Shown here one piece after another: positions 1 through 9,195 of a stretch of 64,000 bases of DNA. The position numbers and the translations under genes were made by a program. This DNA is from Gemmatimonadaceae bacterium (GTDB lineage Bacteria; Gemmatimonadota; Gemmatimonadetes; Gemmatimonadales; Gemmatimonadaceae), in NCBI GenBank assembly GCA_013813715.1, contig JACCRF010000041.1:124001-188000 (forward strand), given 5' to 3'. The first letter of the stretch is position 1. Each line of letters starts with the position of its first letter. The notes under the pieces were generated by a model, which saw nothing but the letters and a program-made list of their open reading frames with translations, ran no database searches and had not been told where the DNA came from.

Positions 1-861
1 TTCGATTTTCCGTGGACCGCGACCCGCGGCAAATACGATCTTGCGCGCTACGACCGGCCCGAGTTTTCAGGGCTCATGTCCCGCCTCCGTGCGGCGCGCT
101 TCGACCTGTCTATTGACTGCAGAATGGACCTGAGAAGTAATATCCTGACGCGCGCGGCAGGAGCGCGGCGTCGCATCGGCTATGATTTCGGCGGGGGCGG
201 GTTTCTCCTCACCGACGCAGTGCCGGCCGCGCCCGACTCGCGCCACAAGGTGGAGGACTGGCTCGAGCTGCTCTCCCCTCTTGGTGTGCGCGTCGATAGC
301 GAGTCGCCCCCGAACCCCGAGCTGGTGGTTACGCCGGAAGAGCGCGACGAAGCCACACGGCTGATGCGGGCGTATGGGTTCTCCGAGGAGGATCTTGTGG
401 TCGCGGTCCACCCCGGCGGGAGCAGTGCGACGAAGCGCTGGGCCGCGGAGAATTTCTCTGTCGTAGCGGCTGAGCTTGTGGACAGGCACGATGCGAAGCT
501 GCTGGTGCTCGTTAACCCCGACGGCTGCGGCGCCGACATGCGGCTCCCGGCGGAAACGGCGTTCGTCCGGACCTCGATCCGCGAGATGATGGCGCTGCTC
601 GAGCAGTCCGACATGCTGCTCTGCAACGATAGCGGCCCCATGCATATCGCCACCGCGCTCGGCGTTCCCGTCGTTGCCGTGTTCCGAACCGGTAATCCGG
701 GGTGGTATGGGCCGCGCGGCATCGGACACATCGTGGTCGGCAAGGGCGCCGAGTGGGGCAACGTCACTGAGGTAACGATTGAGGATGTGATGGATGCGGC
801 CGACACGCAGCTCCGCCGCGTGGCAGCGACGCAGCGGGCTTCGCGAAGAGTCGCGACGTGA
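1..861 (+). CDS. Glycosyltransferase family 9 protein (5' truncated by window edge)
   Basis: The reading frame is open from base 1, so the N-terminus lies outside the window; 286 residues are visible. Two GT9 signatures are present: HPGGSSATKRW (about base 409) and, further on, NDSGPMHIA followed by a hydrophobic strand. Both belong to the nucleotide-sugar-binding C-terminal Rossmann domain of ADP-heptose:LPS heptosyltransferases. Family members transfer heptose or related sugars to LPS core or surface glycans on the cytoplasmic face of the inner membrane. The stop codon overlaps the GTG start of the flippase gene, so the two are probably translationally coupled. The exact sugar and acceptor cannot be told from sequence. 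Confidence 0.85.
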   Translation, partial: FDFPWTATRGKYDLARYDRPEFSGLMSRLRAARFDLSIDCRMDLRSNILTRAAGARRRIGYDFGGGGFLLTDAVPAAPDSRHKVEDWLELLSPLGVRVDSESPPNPELVVTPEERDEATRLMRAYGFSEEDLVVAVHPGGSSATKRWAAENFSVVAAELVDRHDAKLLVLVNPDGCGADMRLPAETAFVRTSIREMMALLEQSDMLLCNDSGPMHIATALGVPVVAVFRTGNPGWYGPRGIGHIVVGKGAEWGNVTEVTIEDVMDAADTQLRRVAATQRASRRVAT

Positions 862-2222
862 TCCTTTCCGGGTTCGGCGCGCGGAGGTCGAACACACGCA
901 ACACATGGCTCAACCTCGCGGGGCTCGGCTTTCCGCTGATGATCGGCGTGGCGGTGATGCCGGTCATCACCCATAATCTGGGGCCGACCCGCCTCGGACT
1001 CCTCGGCCTTACGCTGGCGCTGCTGGAGTACTCGGGTCTGTTCGACCTCGGGCTGGGTCGGGCGACGACGAAGCACGTCGCGGAGAGACTGGCCAGAGGC
1101 GACAGCGAGGTGTCGCACCTCGTCGTTGGATCGGTGCTGAGCCAGACCGTATTCGGATCGCTCGGCGGATTCCTGTTCGCGTTGTCGGCGCCATTCCTCA
1201 CCAGCAGTGTCTTCATGATTCCGGAGGCTATGCGGTGGGAAGCGATCGCTGTGTTCCAGGTTCTCGGAGCGATGATCCCCGCGACGCTGCTGATGCTGAG
1301 CCTTCGCGGGGTTCTCGAGGCGGCGCACAGGTTCGACCTCAGCAACGCCATCAGGATTCCGGGCAGTCTAGCGTCATTTCTCGTTCCCGCCGTCGCCGCG
1401 TCACGCGGAGACTCGCTGCCGGCGATCATGATGATGCTGCTGATCACGCGACTTCTCGTGTGCTGCGTGATGGTCGTCGCGGTGAAGCGAGCGATTCCCA
1501 CGCTCCGCTGGCGGTTCCCCGACGACTGGTCGATGCTGAAGCCGCTGCTGGCTTTCGGCGGCTGGATGTCGATCTCGAATGTCGTGAGCCCGCTGCTCAT
1601 CTACCTCGACCGGTTCATGCTGGGTGCGTTCGTCGGCCTCGCCGCGGTGGGCTTCTATACGGCGCCGTTCGACGGCGTGATCCGGATGCTGATTGTTCCC
1701 GGGAGTCTGGTGAACGCGCTGTTTCCGTCGATCAGCGGCATGCACGCGACGGACGACCGCATCGCCCTCAACCGCCTGTTCTCGAAGGCGGTGCGCAACA
1801 TGTCGCTGGTACTCGCTGGGCCCGCGCTAGTCCTGATGCTGTTCGGCCCCACGCTGCTGCGCATCTGGCTCGGCGAGACGTTCGCGCAGCAGGGAGGACT
1901 CGCCCTGCGAATTCTCGCTTTCGGAGTATTTCTTAATTCACTGGCGCACGTGCCTTCAAGCTTCGTCGCCGCTCTGGGGCGTCCGGACATCAGCGCCAAG
2001 TTCCACATGGTCGAGCTGGTGCTCCACGTGCCGCTGGCGTGGTGGCTGATCCGGCACTTCGGCGTGCCTGGCGCCGCGACGGCGTGGGCGTTCCGGGTGA
2101 CGGTGGATGCAGTTCTGCTATTCGCCGCCATGTCCCGGCTGCTCGACACTCCGATTCATTCCCTCTTCTCGGCGCGGGGTGGTGCAGCACCGATGCCGGC
2201 CACGGCTCAGGATTCGTGCTGA
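858..2222 (+). CDS. Polysaccharide flippase (Wzx-like, MOP superfamily)
   Basis: A 454-residue, strongly hydrophobic protein with about 12 predicted membrane segments along its whole length. Its start resembles the polysaccharide_synt family: a soluble N-terminal arginine-rich stretch, then LAGLGFPLMIGVAVMPVITHNLG with the usual G-P-x-R-L-G-L-L-G loop. Family members flip undecaprenyl-linked glycan repeat units across the inner membrane. The GTG start overlaps the preceding stop by 4 nt. Neighbours are GT9, methyltransferase, Wzz and export genes, consistent with Wzx/Wzy-type assembly. No obvious Wzy polymerase lies in the window. Confidence 0.88.
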   Translation: MILSGFGARRSNTRNTWLNLAGLGFPLMIGVAVMPVITHNLGPTRLGLLGLTLALLEYSGLFDLGLGRATTKHVAERLARGDSEVSHLVVGSVLSQTVFGSLGGFLFALSAPFLTSSVFMIPEAMRWEAIAVFQVLGAMIPATLLMLSLRGVLEAAHRFDLSNAIRIPGSLASFLVPAVAASRGDSLPAIMMMLLITRLLVCCVMVVAVKRAIPTLRWRFPDDWSMLKPLLAFGGWMSISNVVSPLLIYLDRFMLGAFVGLAAVGFYTAPFDGVIRMLIVPGSLVNALFPSISGMHATDDRIALNRLFSKAVRNMSLVLAGPALVLMLFGPTLLRIWLGETFAQQGGLALRILAFGVFLNSLAHVPSSFVAALGRPDISAKFHMVELVLHVPLAWWLIRHFGVPGAATAWAFRVTVDAVLLFAAMSRLLDTPIHSLFSARGGAAPMPATAQDSC

Positions 2223-3043
2223 CGCTCGACGGAGGCGCCGTGCCCGGGCGGCGTGGAGCCGTTCGTCGCGCGCTTGGTTTCGTGCGGCCGTACATCTTCG
2301 GAGCCGGTGCGGCGATATATCTGTTCGCCGTCGGGTGGACGCGATGGCGGCACAGAGCCGCCATCGTAGACCTTTGCCGCCACTTCGGTTATCGCTACGA
2401 TGCCCGCGAGCCGACTGAGCTTCCGGTCGCATCGGCTTCGGCAATCGCGCCGTCGGGTACGCTTTTCGAGATTCGCGAGATCGACGCGGTCGACGGCAAT
2501 GTCAGCGAGCGCGAGCTCATCACGATTTGCCGGCTCGTAAGGGCATCGTCCCCCGCCGAGCTGTTCGAGTTCGGAACGTTCGACGGACGCACCACGCTCA
2601 ATCTCGCGGTGAACGCCCCGGCTGGTGCCCGGGTGCGTACCATCGACCTGCCGCGCGAGTACGTCGGGTCGTCCGTGGCGCCGATCCATTCGCACGAAGT
2701 GCAATATGCCGACAAGGACGTCTCAGGAGCTCGGTTCCTTGGCTCCGATGCCGCGTCCCGCATCGTCCAGCTTTTCGGGGACTCGGGGAGCTTCGATTTC
2801 GCGCCTTACTACGGCATAATGGATTTCGTGTTCGTGGATGCTTCGCACACGTACGAGTACGTCATCAACGACTCTCTACACGCGCTGCGGATGCTGCGGG
2901 AAGGACGCGGAAACATAGTGTGGCACGACTACTCGCGGTGGGACGGTGTCACTCGCGGGCTCAACGAACTGCGGCGCTTGCATCCCGCGTTCCGCGGTCT
3001 CAGCTGGATCGAGGGGACGACACTCGCACGGCTCCACGCGTGA
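2216..3043 (+). CDS. Class I SAM-dependent methyltransferase, probably polysaccharide-associated
   Basis: The frame is open far upstream inside the flippase gene, but a GTG at 2216 overlaps the flippase stop by 7 nt and gives a compact 275-residue protein, so I use it. A hydrophobic stretch (FGAGAAIYLFAVGW) near residues 28-42 could tether it to the membrane. The SAM-binding loop is LFEFGTFDGRTTL and the later acidic strand is MDFVFVDASHTYEY followed by IVWHDYS, the pattern of Methyltransf_24-type enzymes. Its place in the glycan locus suggests sugar O-methylation, which is inference. The 3' end overlaps the convergent GT9 gene by 44 bp. Confidence 0.75.
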   Translation: MLTLDGGAVPGRRGAVRRALGFVRPYIFGAGAAIYLFAVGWTRWRHRAAIVDLCRHFGYRYDAREPTELPVASASAIAPSGTLFEIREIDAVDGNVSERELITICRLVRASSPAELFEFGTFDGRTTLNLAVNAPAGARVRTIDLPREYVGSSVAPIHSHEVQYADKDVSGARFLGSDAASRIVQLFGDSGSFDFAPYYGIMDFVFVDASHTYEYVINDSLHALRMLREGRGNIVWHDYSRWDGVTRGLNELRRLHPAFRGLSWIEGTTLARLHA

Positions 3044-4181
3044 TCTGATCCGCGACCGATCGTGCCGCGCGGTCGACATCGACTCCGCGCGCTGCGCGGA
3101 CGGCGTCGACGTCGGTCAGGTACTCCGCGTCGGGAGCAAGATCCAGCTCGGTGTCGCAGTACTGGCCCGCTTCGATGCGAGAGTGTGAGAGATTCCGCGT
3201 AAAGATCACCGGTATCCCTGCAGCGTTTCCGATGTGCCGCGGACCTGAATCGAGTGTCAGGAGAGCCGAGCATTTCGCGAGGAATGCAGCGAATCCGGGA
3301 AGGGACAGCCGTCCCGCCACGACGGCGACGGGGAACTCCAGCTGTCGCGCCGTCTCGGCGATGGTTGCCTTGTCTTCGGGGGCCCCGCACAGAACGACCT
3401 TGAACTTTCTGAACTCTCGTGCCCGCGAGAGAATCGAGAGCAGCACCCCACGCGGCCAGTTGCCGACCGCCTGCCGCGTCGTGAGCGAGCATGCCAGCAC
3501 CGCACTCGCGCCATCGAGACCTGCCTCGCGCCATACTCGCTCCGCTTCAACGTCGGCGGCATCGCCCGGCAGGATCCGTGGTCGCAAGGACCAGGTCGGC
3601 GCCGAGGCGGTGACGGCCGCGACCATCGTGCGAAAGTAGGCCGGGTAACTGCTCGGAAAATCGAACCGGACCGGATGGTTGATCAGGCCGGAGAGTCCCT
3701 TGTTGACGAAGCCGACGCGATTCGGAATTCCGAGTGCAGCGGCGAGCGTGAGGTCGGGATAGTGTCGCAGTGTGTTCGTGCAGAGAGCGACGTCGAATAC
3801 GCGCGCCCCGAGCGCTCGGAATCCTCCCGATTCGAGGCGCCAGCTGTCGTCTCCAGTGCAGAGGGGGAGCACCTCGTCAATTGCCGGATTGTTCGCCAGG
3901 ATTGAGGCGGAGCCGCGCGAAGTCAGATAGGTCCACCGGCAGCCGGGAAGGGCGGCGTGCAGCCGGTCGAGTGACGCCGTGCGATAAAGAACGTCGCCGA
4001 TGTGGTTGTGGCCGATGATGAGCCCGTTCCGCCACTGGCTCGGAGGGAACGCGCCATTGCGGGTCGCGAGCGACGCGCCCGCGCGAAGAACGGGAGCCGC
4101 AAGCTCCGACGCATATGCGAGCCAGAGATTGCGCCGCTTGCGGAACGCCCGCGCATCCACCGATCCGAACGGCCCGCTCAT
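3000..4181 (-). CDS. Glycosyltransferase family 9 protein (heptosyltransferase-like)
   Basis: A 393-residue GT9 protein. The N-terminal domain carries GHNHIGDVLYRTASLDRLHAALP, the acceptor-side motif seen in WaaC/WaaF/WaaQ relatives. The C-terminal domain carries LTLDSGPRHIGNAAGIPVIF, the sugar-nucleotide site. A TRQAVGNWP segment stands where the usual S/T-K-x-W loop is expected, so the nucleotide sugar may differ from ADP-heptose. It is the last gene of the minus-strand operon, 7 nt after the GT2 gene, and its 3' end runs 44 bp into the methyltransferase gene on the other strand. Confidence 0.85.
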   Translation of the reverse strand: MSGPFGSVDARAFRKRRNLWLAYASELAAPVLRAGASLATRNGAFPPSQWRNGLIIGHNHIGDVLYRTASLDRLHAALPGCRWTYLTSRGSASILANNPAIDEVLPLCTGDDSWRLESGGFRALGARVFDVALCTNTLRHYPDLTLAAALGIPNRVGFVNKGLSGLINHPVRFDFPSSYPAYFRTMVAAVTASAPTWSLRPRILPGDAADVEAERVWREAGLDGASAVLACSLTTRQAVGNWPRGVLLSILSRAREFRKFKVVLCGAPEDKATIAETARQLEFPVAVVAGRLSLPGFAAFLAKCSALLTLDSGPRHIGNAAGIPVIFTRNLSHSRIEAGQYCDTELDLAPDAEYLTDVDAVRAARGVDVDRAARSVADQITRGAVRVSSPRSS

Positions 4182-4188
4182 GCGGACG

Positions 4189-5127
4189 TCAGCGTCGCGC
4201 CGCCGGGCTCAGGAATCCGGAAATCGTTCCGCTCAGTATCGCCCACCCGATGCGCGGCCTCCCCTTCAACGCCTCGATTGCGGCTCGCCCCGGCTTCGTG
4301 AACGCGAGATAGGAGAGGGCGATCGTCTTCATCCATCCCCGATAGTTGCGTCTGACGTAGAAAACGCGCAGCCGATTCTGGCAATGCGCCACGACCGGCG
4401 AAACATTCGCCGCCCCTACCGTCGCGCCTACCTTGTGATAGACCTTGGCCGCCGGTGCATACAAAACTGGGAATCCTGCGTTCCGTGCGCGAAACGAGTA
4501 TTCACCATCTTCCCAGTAGAGCGGGAAGTAGCACTCGGCCAGCGGGCCGATGCGCGCGAGCAGGCGCCGCGAGATCACCATCGCGCACCCGGTCACGAAG
4601 TCGGTCGGCACCGGCTCCTCGGAATCGGGCACCTCGAACCTGTGCTGAACGAGCGCGCGCATCGGGTACTCGACGGCGCCCGCGTACCACACCTTGTCGC
4701 GCGCGGGATCCTCGAGGATCGTGCCGGTGATGAGGCCGGCATCCGGAGCTCGGTCGAGCGCGCGCGATATATCGTCGAAGAACTCCGGCCCGACAGTGGC
4801 GTCGTTGTTGAGCAGCAGCACGTGCGACACCGGCGTTCGCGACTCGAAGTATCGAATGCCGACGTTGTTTCCGCCCGCGAAGCCGCGGTTCGTGTCCATC
4901 TCTGTCACAGTCAGCCAGGAGGACGCCGGAGAGTCGCCGAGCATGCCGCGCTCTTCCCCCCAGTGCTTCATACGGGCGATGGAGTCGTCGTTCGACGCGT
5001 TGTCGACGACGACTACGTGAGCGGGTCTCGGCCGCGCGGAGGCGAGCGATTCGAGGCAGGCGATTGTGTCGTCCGCGTTGTTCCAGTTGAGAACAACGAC
5101 ACCGAACGTCGGACGCGCGCCGCTCAA
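4189..5127 (-). CDS. Glycosyltransferase family 2 protein (rhamnosyltransferase-like)
   Basis: Domain start is TFGVVVLNWNNADDTIACL, followed by VVVVDNASND, NRGFAGGNNVGIRYF and the metal-binding LLLNNDA, all typical of GT-A inverting transferases. YWEDGEYSFRARNAGF is the catalytic-base region common in rhamnosyl- and other surface-glycan transferases. An ATG at 5202 would overlap wzz by 79 bp with no GT2 homology; a TTG at 5127 that overlaps the wzz stop by 4 nt gives 312 residues and fits the packing of this operon, so it is preferred. The C-terminus is basic and may sit on the membrane. Confidence 0.85.
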   Translation of the reverse strand: MSGARPTFGVVVLNWNNADDTIACLESLASARPRPAHVVVVDNASNDDSIARMKHWGEERGMLGDSPASSWLTVTEMDTNRGFAGGNNVGIRYFESRTPVSHVLLLNNDATVGPEFFDDISRALDRAPDAGLITGTILEDPARDKVWYAGAVEYPMRALVQHRFEVPDSEEPVPTDFVTGCAMVISRRLLARIGPLAECYFPLYWEDGEYSFRARNAGFPVLYAPAAKVYHKVGATVGAANVSPVVAHCQNRLRVFYVRRNYRGWMKTIALSYLAFTKPGRAAIEALKGRPRIGWAILSGTISGFLSPAARR

Positions 5128-6206
5128 CCTGCGCGCCGGATTCCTATCGCCGAGCGGACGTCGGAGCGGGCCCGGCCGAGCGAATGCTCGAAGTCCGACC
5201 ATGATTCTGGATTCCTGGCGCGCCAGTCGGCGAGAACTGTGATGCTGCCTGCGATGAGCAGACCGAGCGGGAGGCCCACGATGCCGGCGGTGGCAAGGAG
5301 AACGCCGTACCGCGGCCATTGCGCCTTGCGGGGCGGGACGGCGGAATCGATTACGGTGATGAGCGCGGCGTCATTGATTTCCTCGAGCCGCGCGATCTCG
5401 AGCTGGCGCTGGATGTTGAGGAACAGATCCGATGCCAGCTCGACGTCGCGTCGGATGCGCCCTTCCTCCGAACGCAGGCTCGGTGAGGTGATCAGTCCGC
5501 GGTTCTGCTCGTAGAAGAACCGCTGCCGCTCCTCCGCCTGTCTCAGCTCAGACCGGGCGCTGTCATGGCGCGATTGCAGGAAGAGCCGCTTCGACTTCGC
5601 CCGCGAGACCCGCGTCTCGCGGTTGAACGAGCTAACCAGCTCTATCACCCTGTTCGCGATCTGGGCGCTCAGCTCGGGCCACTGCGAGTCCACCGACAGG
5701 GAGACGAGATTGGTCTTCCCGTCGAAGCCCGCCTTAAGCGCCTTCGACATTCTCTCGATCGCTATTTCCACTCTTCGCTGGGAATCCTTCTTCTTGATGC
5801 GAAAAATATCCACGAGCGTCGCGCTGTCACGCGGATCCTCCGTTCGTGGATTCGGGAATCGTGACTGCACGAGCCGGGTGGGCAGCTCGCGGCTGTTGAA
5901 AAGCTGGATGTAGAAATTCGGCGACTCGGAGGGGTCGCCGCCGACACTTCCTCCCAGTTGCGATATTAGGCCGCCGAGACCCACCGTTCCGCCCGCCGCG
6001 CCCTGGAGCTTCGAGCTGCTGGAGCTGTTGGCGACGAACGACGCCCGGCTCCTGTAGACCGGCGGGATGACCAGCGTGGAAACGAGTGCGAGGAGCAGCG
6101 TCAGAATGGTCACCGCCGCGACCAGTCTCCACCTCAGCAAAATGCCAGCGATCCACCTCGTGAAGCTGAGGTGGTCGCTGGCAGATGCCTGCTCGACGGG
6201 TTGCAC
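5124..6206 (-). CDS. Wzz/GumC-type chain-length determinant (polysaccharide co-polymerase)
   Basis: 360 residues with the family layout: a short cytoplasmic N-terminus, a membrane helix at about 25-50 (LVAAVTILTLLLALVSTLV), a periplasmic Wzz domain beginning VYRSRASFVANS, an extended coiled-coil (about 205-285, rich in R/E/Q), and a second membrane helix near 310-335 followed by a short tail. The motif PPRKAQWPRYGV just before the second helix is the Pro-rich segment of PCP proteins. No fused BY-kinase domain follows, so any tyrosine kinase must be encoded elsewhere. It controls polymer length together with the export protein encoded immediately upstream in the operon. Confidence 0.88.
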   Translation of the reverse strand: MQPVEQASASDHLSFTRWIAGILLRWRLVAAVTILTLLLALVSTLVIPPVYRSRASFVANSSSSSKLQGAAGGTVGLGGLISQLGGSVGGDPSESPNFYIQLFNSRELPTRLVQSRFPNPRTEDPRDSATLVDIFRIKKKDSQRRVEIAIERMSKALKAGFDGKTNLVSLSVDSQWPELSAQIANRVIELVSSFNRETRVSRAKSKRLFLQSRHDSARSELRQAEERQRFFYEQNRGLITSPSLRSEEGRIRRDVELASDLFLNIQRQLEIARLEEINDAALITVIDSAVPPRKAQWPRYGVLLATAGIVGLPLGLLIAGSITVLADWRARNPESWSDFEHSLGRARSDVRSAIGIRRAG

Positions 6207-6212
6207 TGTCTC

Positions 6213-8807
6213 TTATCGGCGAAGGGCGATGGCGATGGCTACGAAGCTCGCTGCAACCTGCGCGATCGAGCCGATTGTCGCAATGAAATCCGTCCGTCGT
6301 TCGCTCGTGTCCTTCGGCGGCACGAACACCGTGCTGCCCGGCCGCGGCCGTGGATTGTTCCGGAAGATGAACTTTCCGGAAGTCGCTTCGACCTTTCCGT
6401 TTGGCTGCGTTACGTAGGCGTAGCGAAGATCGCCGAGCCGGGTGATTCCCCCTGCCGCTCTTACATAGTACTCGAGGTTCTTGCCCGGAACATACGTAAC
6501 CGCGACCGGAGAATTCACCGCTCCCTTCACGTTGACGACCGCGTTGAATCGCGGAATAAAGATCGAGTCGCCGTCCTGGAGCTGGAGGTTGTCGCGCGAC
6601 GCCGGGCTACGAAGAATATCCGGCAATGCGATGCCGATCCGGCCGACCGAATCCTTGGCCCGGTAGAATGTCACGCCGTCGGCGTACGCCTCGGGCGTCA
6701 GCCCCCCCGCGCGGCGGATGAGGTCGGAAACCTTCTCTGTCTTGGTCCGCAAGGAATACCTGCCGGGAAAGCGAACCTCACCCGCAATCACCGCCTCACG
6801 CTGAAGCTCCCAGTTGGGCTGGCGCAGAATGAGAACATTGTCGTACGGCCGCAGCTTCACCTCTGGCGTCGATCCCGAAGCAGCGGGAAGCCCCGGCGGT
6901 CCGAAATACGCGCCGTCGGGCCCGCGCTCAAAGATGTAGCTAGAGTCGAGCGGCACGCGGAACGTTGTCGCGGTGACGCCCGCTCGGCGGTCCGCCGGCA
7001 GTCGCGCAATCTCCGCCTCGCGCAGATCGGCGCTCTGCTCGAGACCACCGGCCAGCAGCACCAGATCGCGTACCGTCATGCCTTCGCGAAAGGGAATTTG
7101 TCCGCTGGTTCGCACCGCTCCCGTCACGGCGACATAACGCGTCGGCCGGAAGGTCGTCACGGAGAAAACCCGGACTTGATCGTCCTCCTTCAAAGCGAAG
7201 TCGCCGATCACCCGCCCGGTGGTGTCGGCGAGCGTCGCGTGGAGCTGGCTCCGCGTCGAATCAGAGTTCAGGCGCGACACCAGAACCTGGCCGAGGTACG
7301 TATCGGGTTGCAGCCCTCCCGCGGCGCGCAGCGCCTGCGAGACCGTCATCCCGGGTGTCAGTCCGAGCGTGCCGGGCTGCCACACATTCCCTTCGACGGT
7401 GATCCTGTTGCGCATCCGCTCGGTAACCGCGAAAACGCGAATGATATCGCCAGCCAGAAGGGCGATGTCGGTCGGGCCATTCTCGGCGAGGTTTACCGGC
7501 GAGATGTCGAGTGTCACTCGATCGCGTCCGCCCAGTGCCCGCTGGTCGGGCGATTGGATGCGCTCAATCTGCACACGGCGGCGCGATGCGTTGGGGGTGA
7601 AACCTCCGGCAAACCTGATCGCGTCGGAGAGTGTCTCGCCGCCTCGAATCTCGTACGTCGCGGGACGTGTCACCTCGCCGACAATGCGAACGCGTGGTGA
7701 GTGCACAGGTACGAACACGACATCGCCATTCAGCAGCCGCACGTCGTGCGTAGCATCCCCGTTGATGAGGTAATCGTAGACATCAAGCACGTCAATCGTT
7801 CTGCCGCCGCGCTTGATCTGGACATTTCGAAGGGAACCGTTGTCGGTAGGACCGCTGGCCGCGTAGAGCGCGCTCAAAGTGGTCCCAGCGCTGGAGATTC
7901 TGAAGCTTCCCGGCCGGGTGACATCGCCAAGCACGAAGACCTGGTTGGTTCTCAGTCGAACCGGGCTGATGGAGAACCGCGTCGTTGCTCCCGGTCCGCG
8001 CCGTACGCCGGAATAGACACGGCCCAGGCGATTGTACAGGATGTTCTCGAGCTCGCCGAGGGTAAGGTTGTTGACAAAAATCTGTCCCGCCTGCGGAACG
8101 ACGATGAACCCCTCACGCGTGACGGGTAGCTGGTAGGCCTGCGAGACGTCGCCGGTGAGGATGAGCGCAATCAGATCGCCCGGGCCAAGCCGGTAGTTCG
8201 CGTCCACCGGGCCGCCGAGGTTCGGGTCGAACTGCGTGGTGTTCTGCCGAAAGGCGTTCATACCAAAGATTACAAATCCGCTGTCGGACTGGATGCGCAA
8301 CCTGAGAGTGTCGATCACCGAGAGTCTCATTCGCTGTTCGCACGTCCTGCGAAGTGCCCGCTTGTTGCGCAGAGCCTGGGCGCGGCCGATCCCTATCGTG
8401 TCCGCCGCCAGGAGCGTGGTGTCGTCACTCAAGGCTTCGACGCTGCAACGGAGGGACGCAACGCCGACCGTGTCGACAATTCCGAGGGCGGTAATGGCGT
8501 CAAAGACGTCCTCGTTCGGCATCGTCGGAATAACGGTCGTAGAGGAAGGATCGCCGCTTGACTGACTGCCACCCGGGAGATACGCGTCGAGAATCGATTC
8601 CGGGTAGCCTTCCGCCCGAAGCCGGGCACGCACCTGGTCGGGCGTCAGCCCGCTCGAAAGAATCCTGGAGCGGAGCTGATTGAGCAGCGCCGGATTCGCT
8701 TCGAGCATCTGTTGCGCCTGCGCCGGCGACTGCTGTGTCAGCGCGACCGCAGGCACGACAAAGAGAATGGCGGCCGCCGTGAGGAACCGCAGCTTTAATG
8801 TATTCAT
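6213..8807 (-). CDS. Wza-like polysaccharide export protein with six SLBB-type repeats
   Basis: I use the ATG at 8807 (864 residues) because it begins a clean signal peptide (MNTLKLRFLTAAAILFVVPAVA then LTQQ); an upstream in-frame ATG at 8849 adds only a non-signal leader. A Poly_export domain begins at NYRLGPGDLIALIL. Six SLBB-type units follow, each starting with a pattern like G-D/E/N-V-x-x-P-G and ending x-A-G-G (GDVTRPGSF, GEVTRPATY, GNVWQPGTL, GAVRTSGQI, GEVRFPGRY, GAVNSPVAV). The C-terminus is hydrophobic (IAQVAASFVAIAIAL), comparable to the outer-membrane helix of Wza. It is about twice the length of E. coli Wza. No lipobox cysteine is seen. Confidence 0.9.
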   Translation of the reverse strand: MNTLKLRFLTAAAILFVVPAVALTQQSPAQAQQMLEANPALLNQLRSRILSSGLTPDQVRARLRAEGYPESILDAYLPGGSQSSGDPSSTTVIPTMPNEDVFDAITALGIVDTVGVASLRCSVEALSDDTTLLAADTIGIGRAQALRNKRALRRTCEQRMRLSVIDTLRLRIQSDSGFVIFGMNAFRQNTTQFDPNLGGPVDANYRLGPGDLIALILTGDVSQAYQLPVTREGFIVVPQAGQIFVNNLTLGELENILYNRLGRVYSGVRRGPGATTRFSISPVRLRTNQVFVLGDVTRPGSFRISSAGTTLSALYAASGPTDNGSLRNVQIKRGGRTIDVLDVYDYLINGDATHDVRLLNGDVVFVPVHSPRVRIVGEVTRPATYEIRGGETLSDAIRFAGGFTPNASRRRVQIERIQSPDQRALGGRDRVTLDISPVNLAENGPTDIALLAGDIIRVFAVTERMRNRITVEGNVWQPGTLGLTPGMTVSQALRAAGGLQPDTYLGQVLVSRLNSDSTRSQLHATLADTTGRVIGDFALKEDDQVRVFSVTTFRPTRYVAVTGAVRTSGQIPFREGMTVRDLVLLAGGLEQSADLREAEIARLPADRRAGVTATTFRVPLDSSYIFERGPDGAYFGPPGLPAASGSTPEVKLRPYDNVLILRQPNWELQREAVIAGEVRFPGRYSLRTKTEKVSDLIRRAGGLTPEAYADGVTFYRAKDSVGRIGIALPDILRSPASRDNLQLQDGDSIFIPRFNAVVNVKGAVNSPVAVTYVPGKNLEYYVRAAGGITRLGDLRYAYVTQPNGKVEATSGKFIFRNNPRPRPGSTVFVPPKDTSERRTDFIATIGSIAQVAASFVAIAIALRR

Positions 8808-8966
8808 CGAAGGGAAGGGAATTGAGTAGGGACTGTTGCTGACGGGCAATGCGAGCTGCGGACTAACTGCGGATTACGGACTGGACTGCGCACTAGTCCG
8901 GCTGGTGTTTCGATATCAGTTCGCCGGTGGTTCGCGGTTCGCAGTTGAACGTTCAACCACGATGCA
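8808..8966. other. Intergenic region upstream of the export operon, degenerate short repeats
   Basis: This gap must carry the promoter of the minus-strand polysaccharide operon, but no convincing -35/-10 pair was recognised. Positions about 8850-8890 hold a degenerate short-repeat stretch on the theme CTGCGGA (with TTACGGA and CTGCGCA variants), related in style to the heptamer arrays elsewhere in the window. No coding sequence is apparent. Confidence 0.45.
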
Positions 8967-9040
8967 TGGTCGCGCAGGGACTCGAACCCCGGACCTCTGC
9001 TGTGTGAAAGCAGCGCTCTAACCAGCTGAGCTACGCGACC
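8967..9040 (-). tRNA. tRNA-Val (anticodon CAC)
   Basis: A complete 74-nt cloverleaf reads on the minus strand: acceptor GGTCGCG pairs with CGCGACC, then discriminator A; D arm GCTC/GAGC; anticodon stem CTGCT/AGCAG with loop TTCACAC, giving anticodon CAC; T arm CGGGG/CCCTG around TTCGAGT. CCA is not encoded and must be added. CAC reads GUG valine codons. Confidence 0.93.
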
Positions 9041-9195
9041 CATACAGGTCTGGCCAGAAGTGATCCGACCGCGCGGCGACGCCCAGTCAGCCCGAATCGA
9101 AGCCAATCCGAAAATTAACGGTGCATCGGAGAGCTAGGAAGTAGGCTAACCCATGACTACACCGCGTTGTACGAGGAGTGCCGCGCGTGAAAGAA

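Noticed and set aside
4000-5514. 504-codon plus-strand open frame over the GT9/GT2/Wzz genes
   Set aside because: Antisense to three genes with conserved motifs; the protein is low-complexity Arg-rich.
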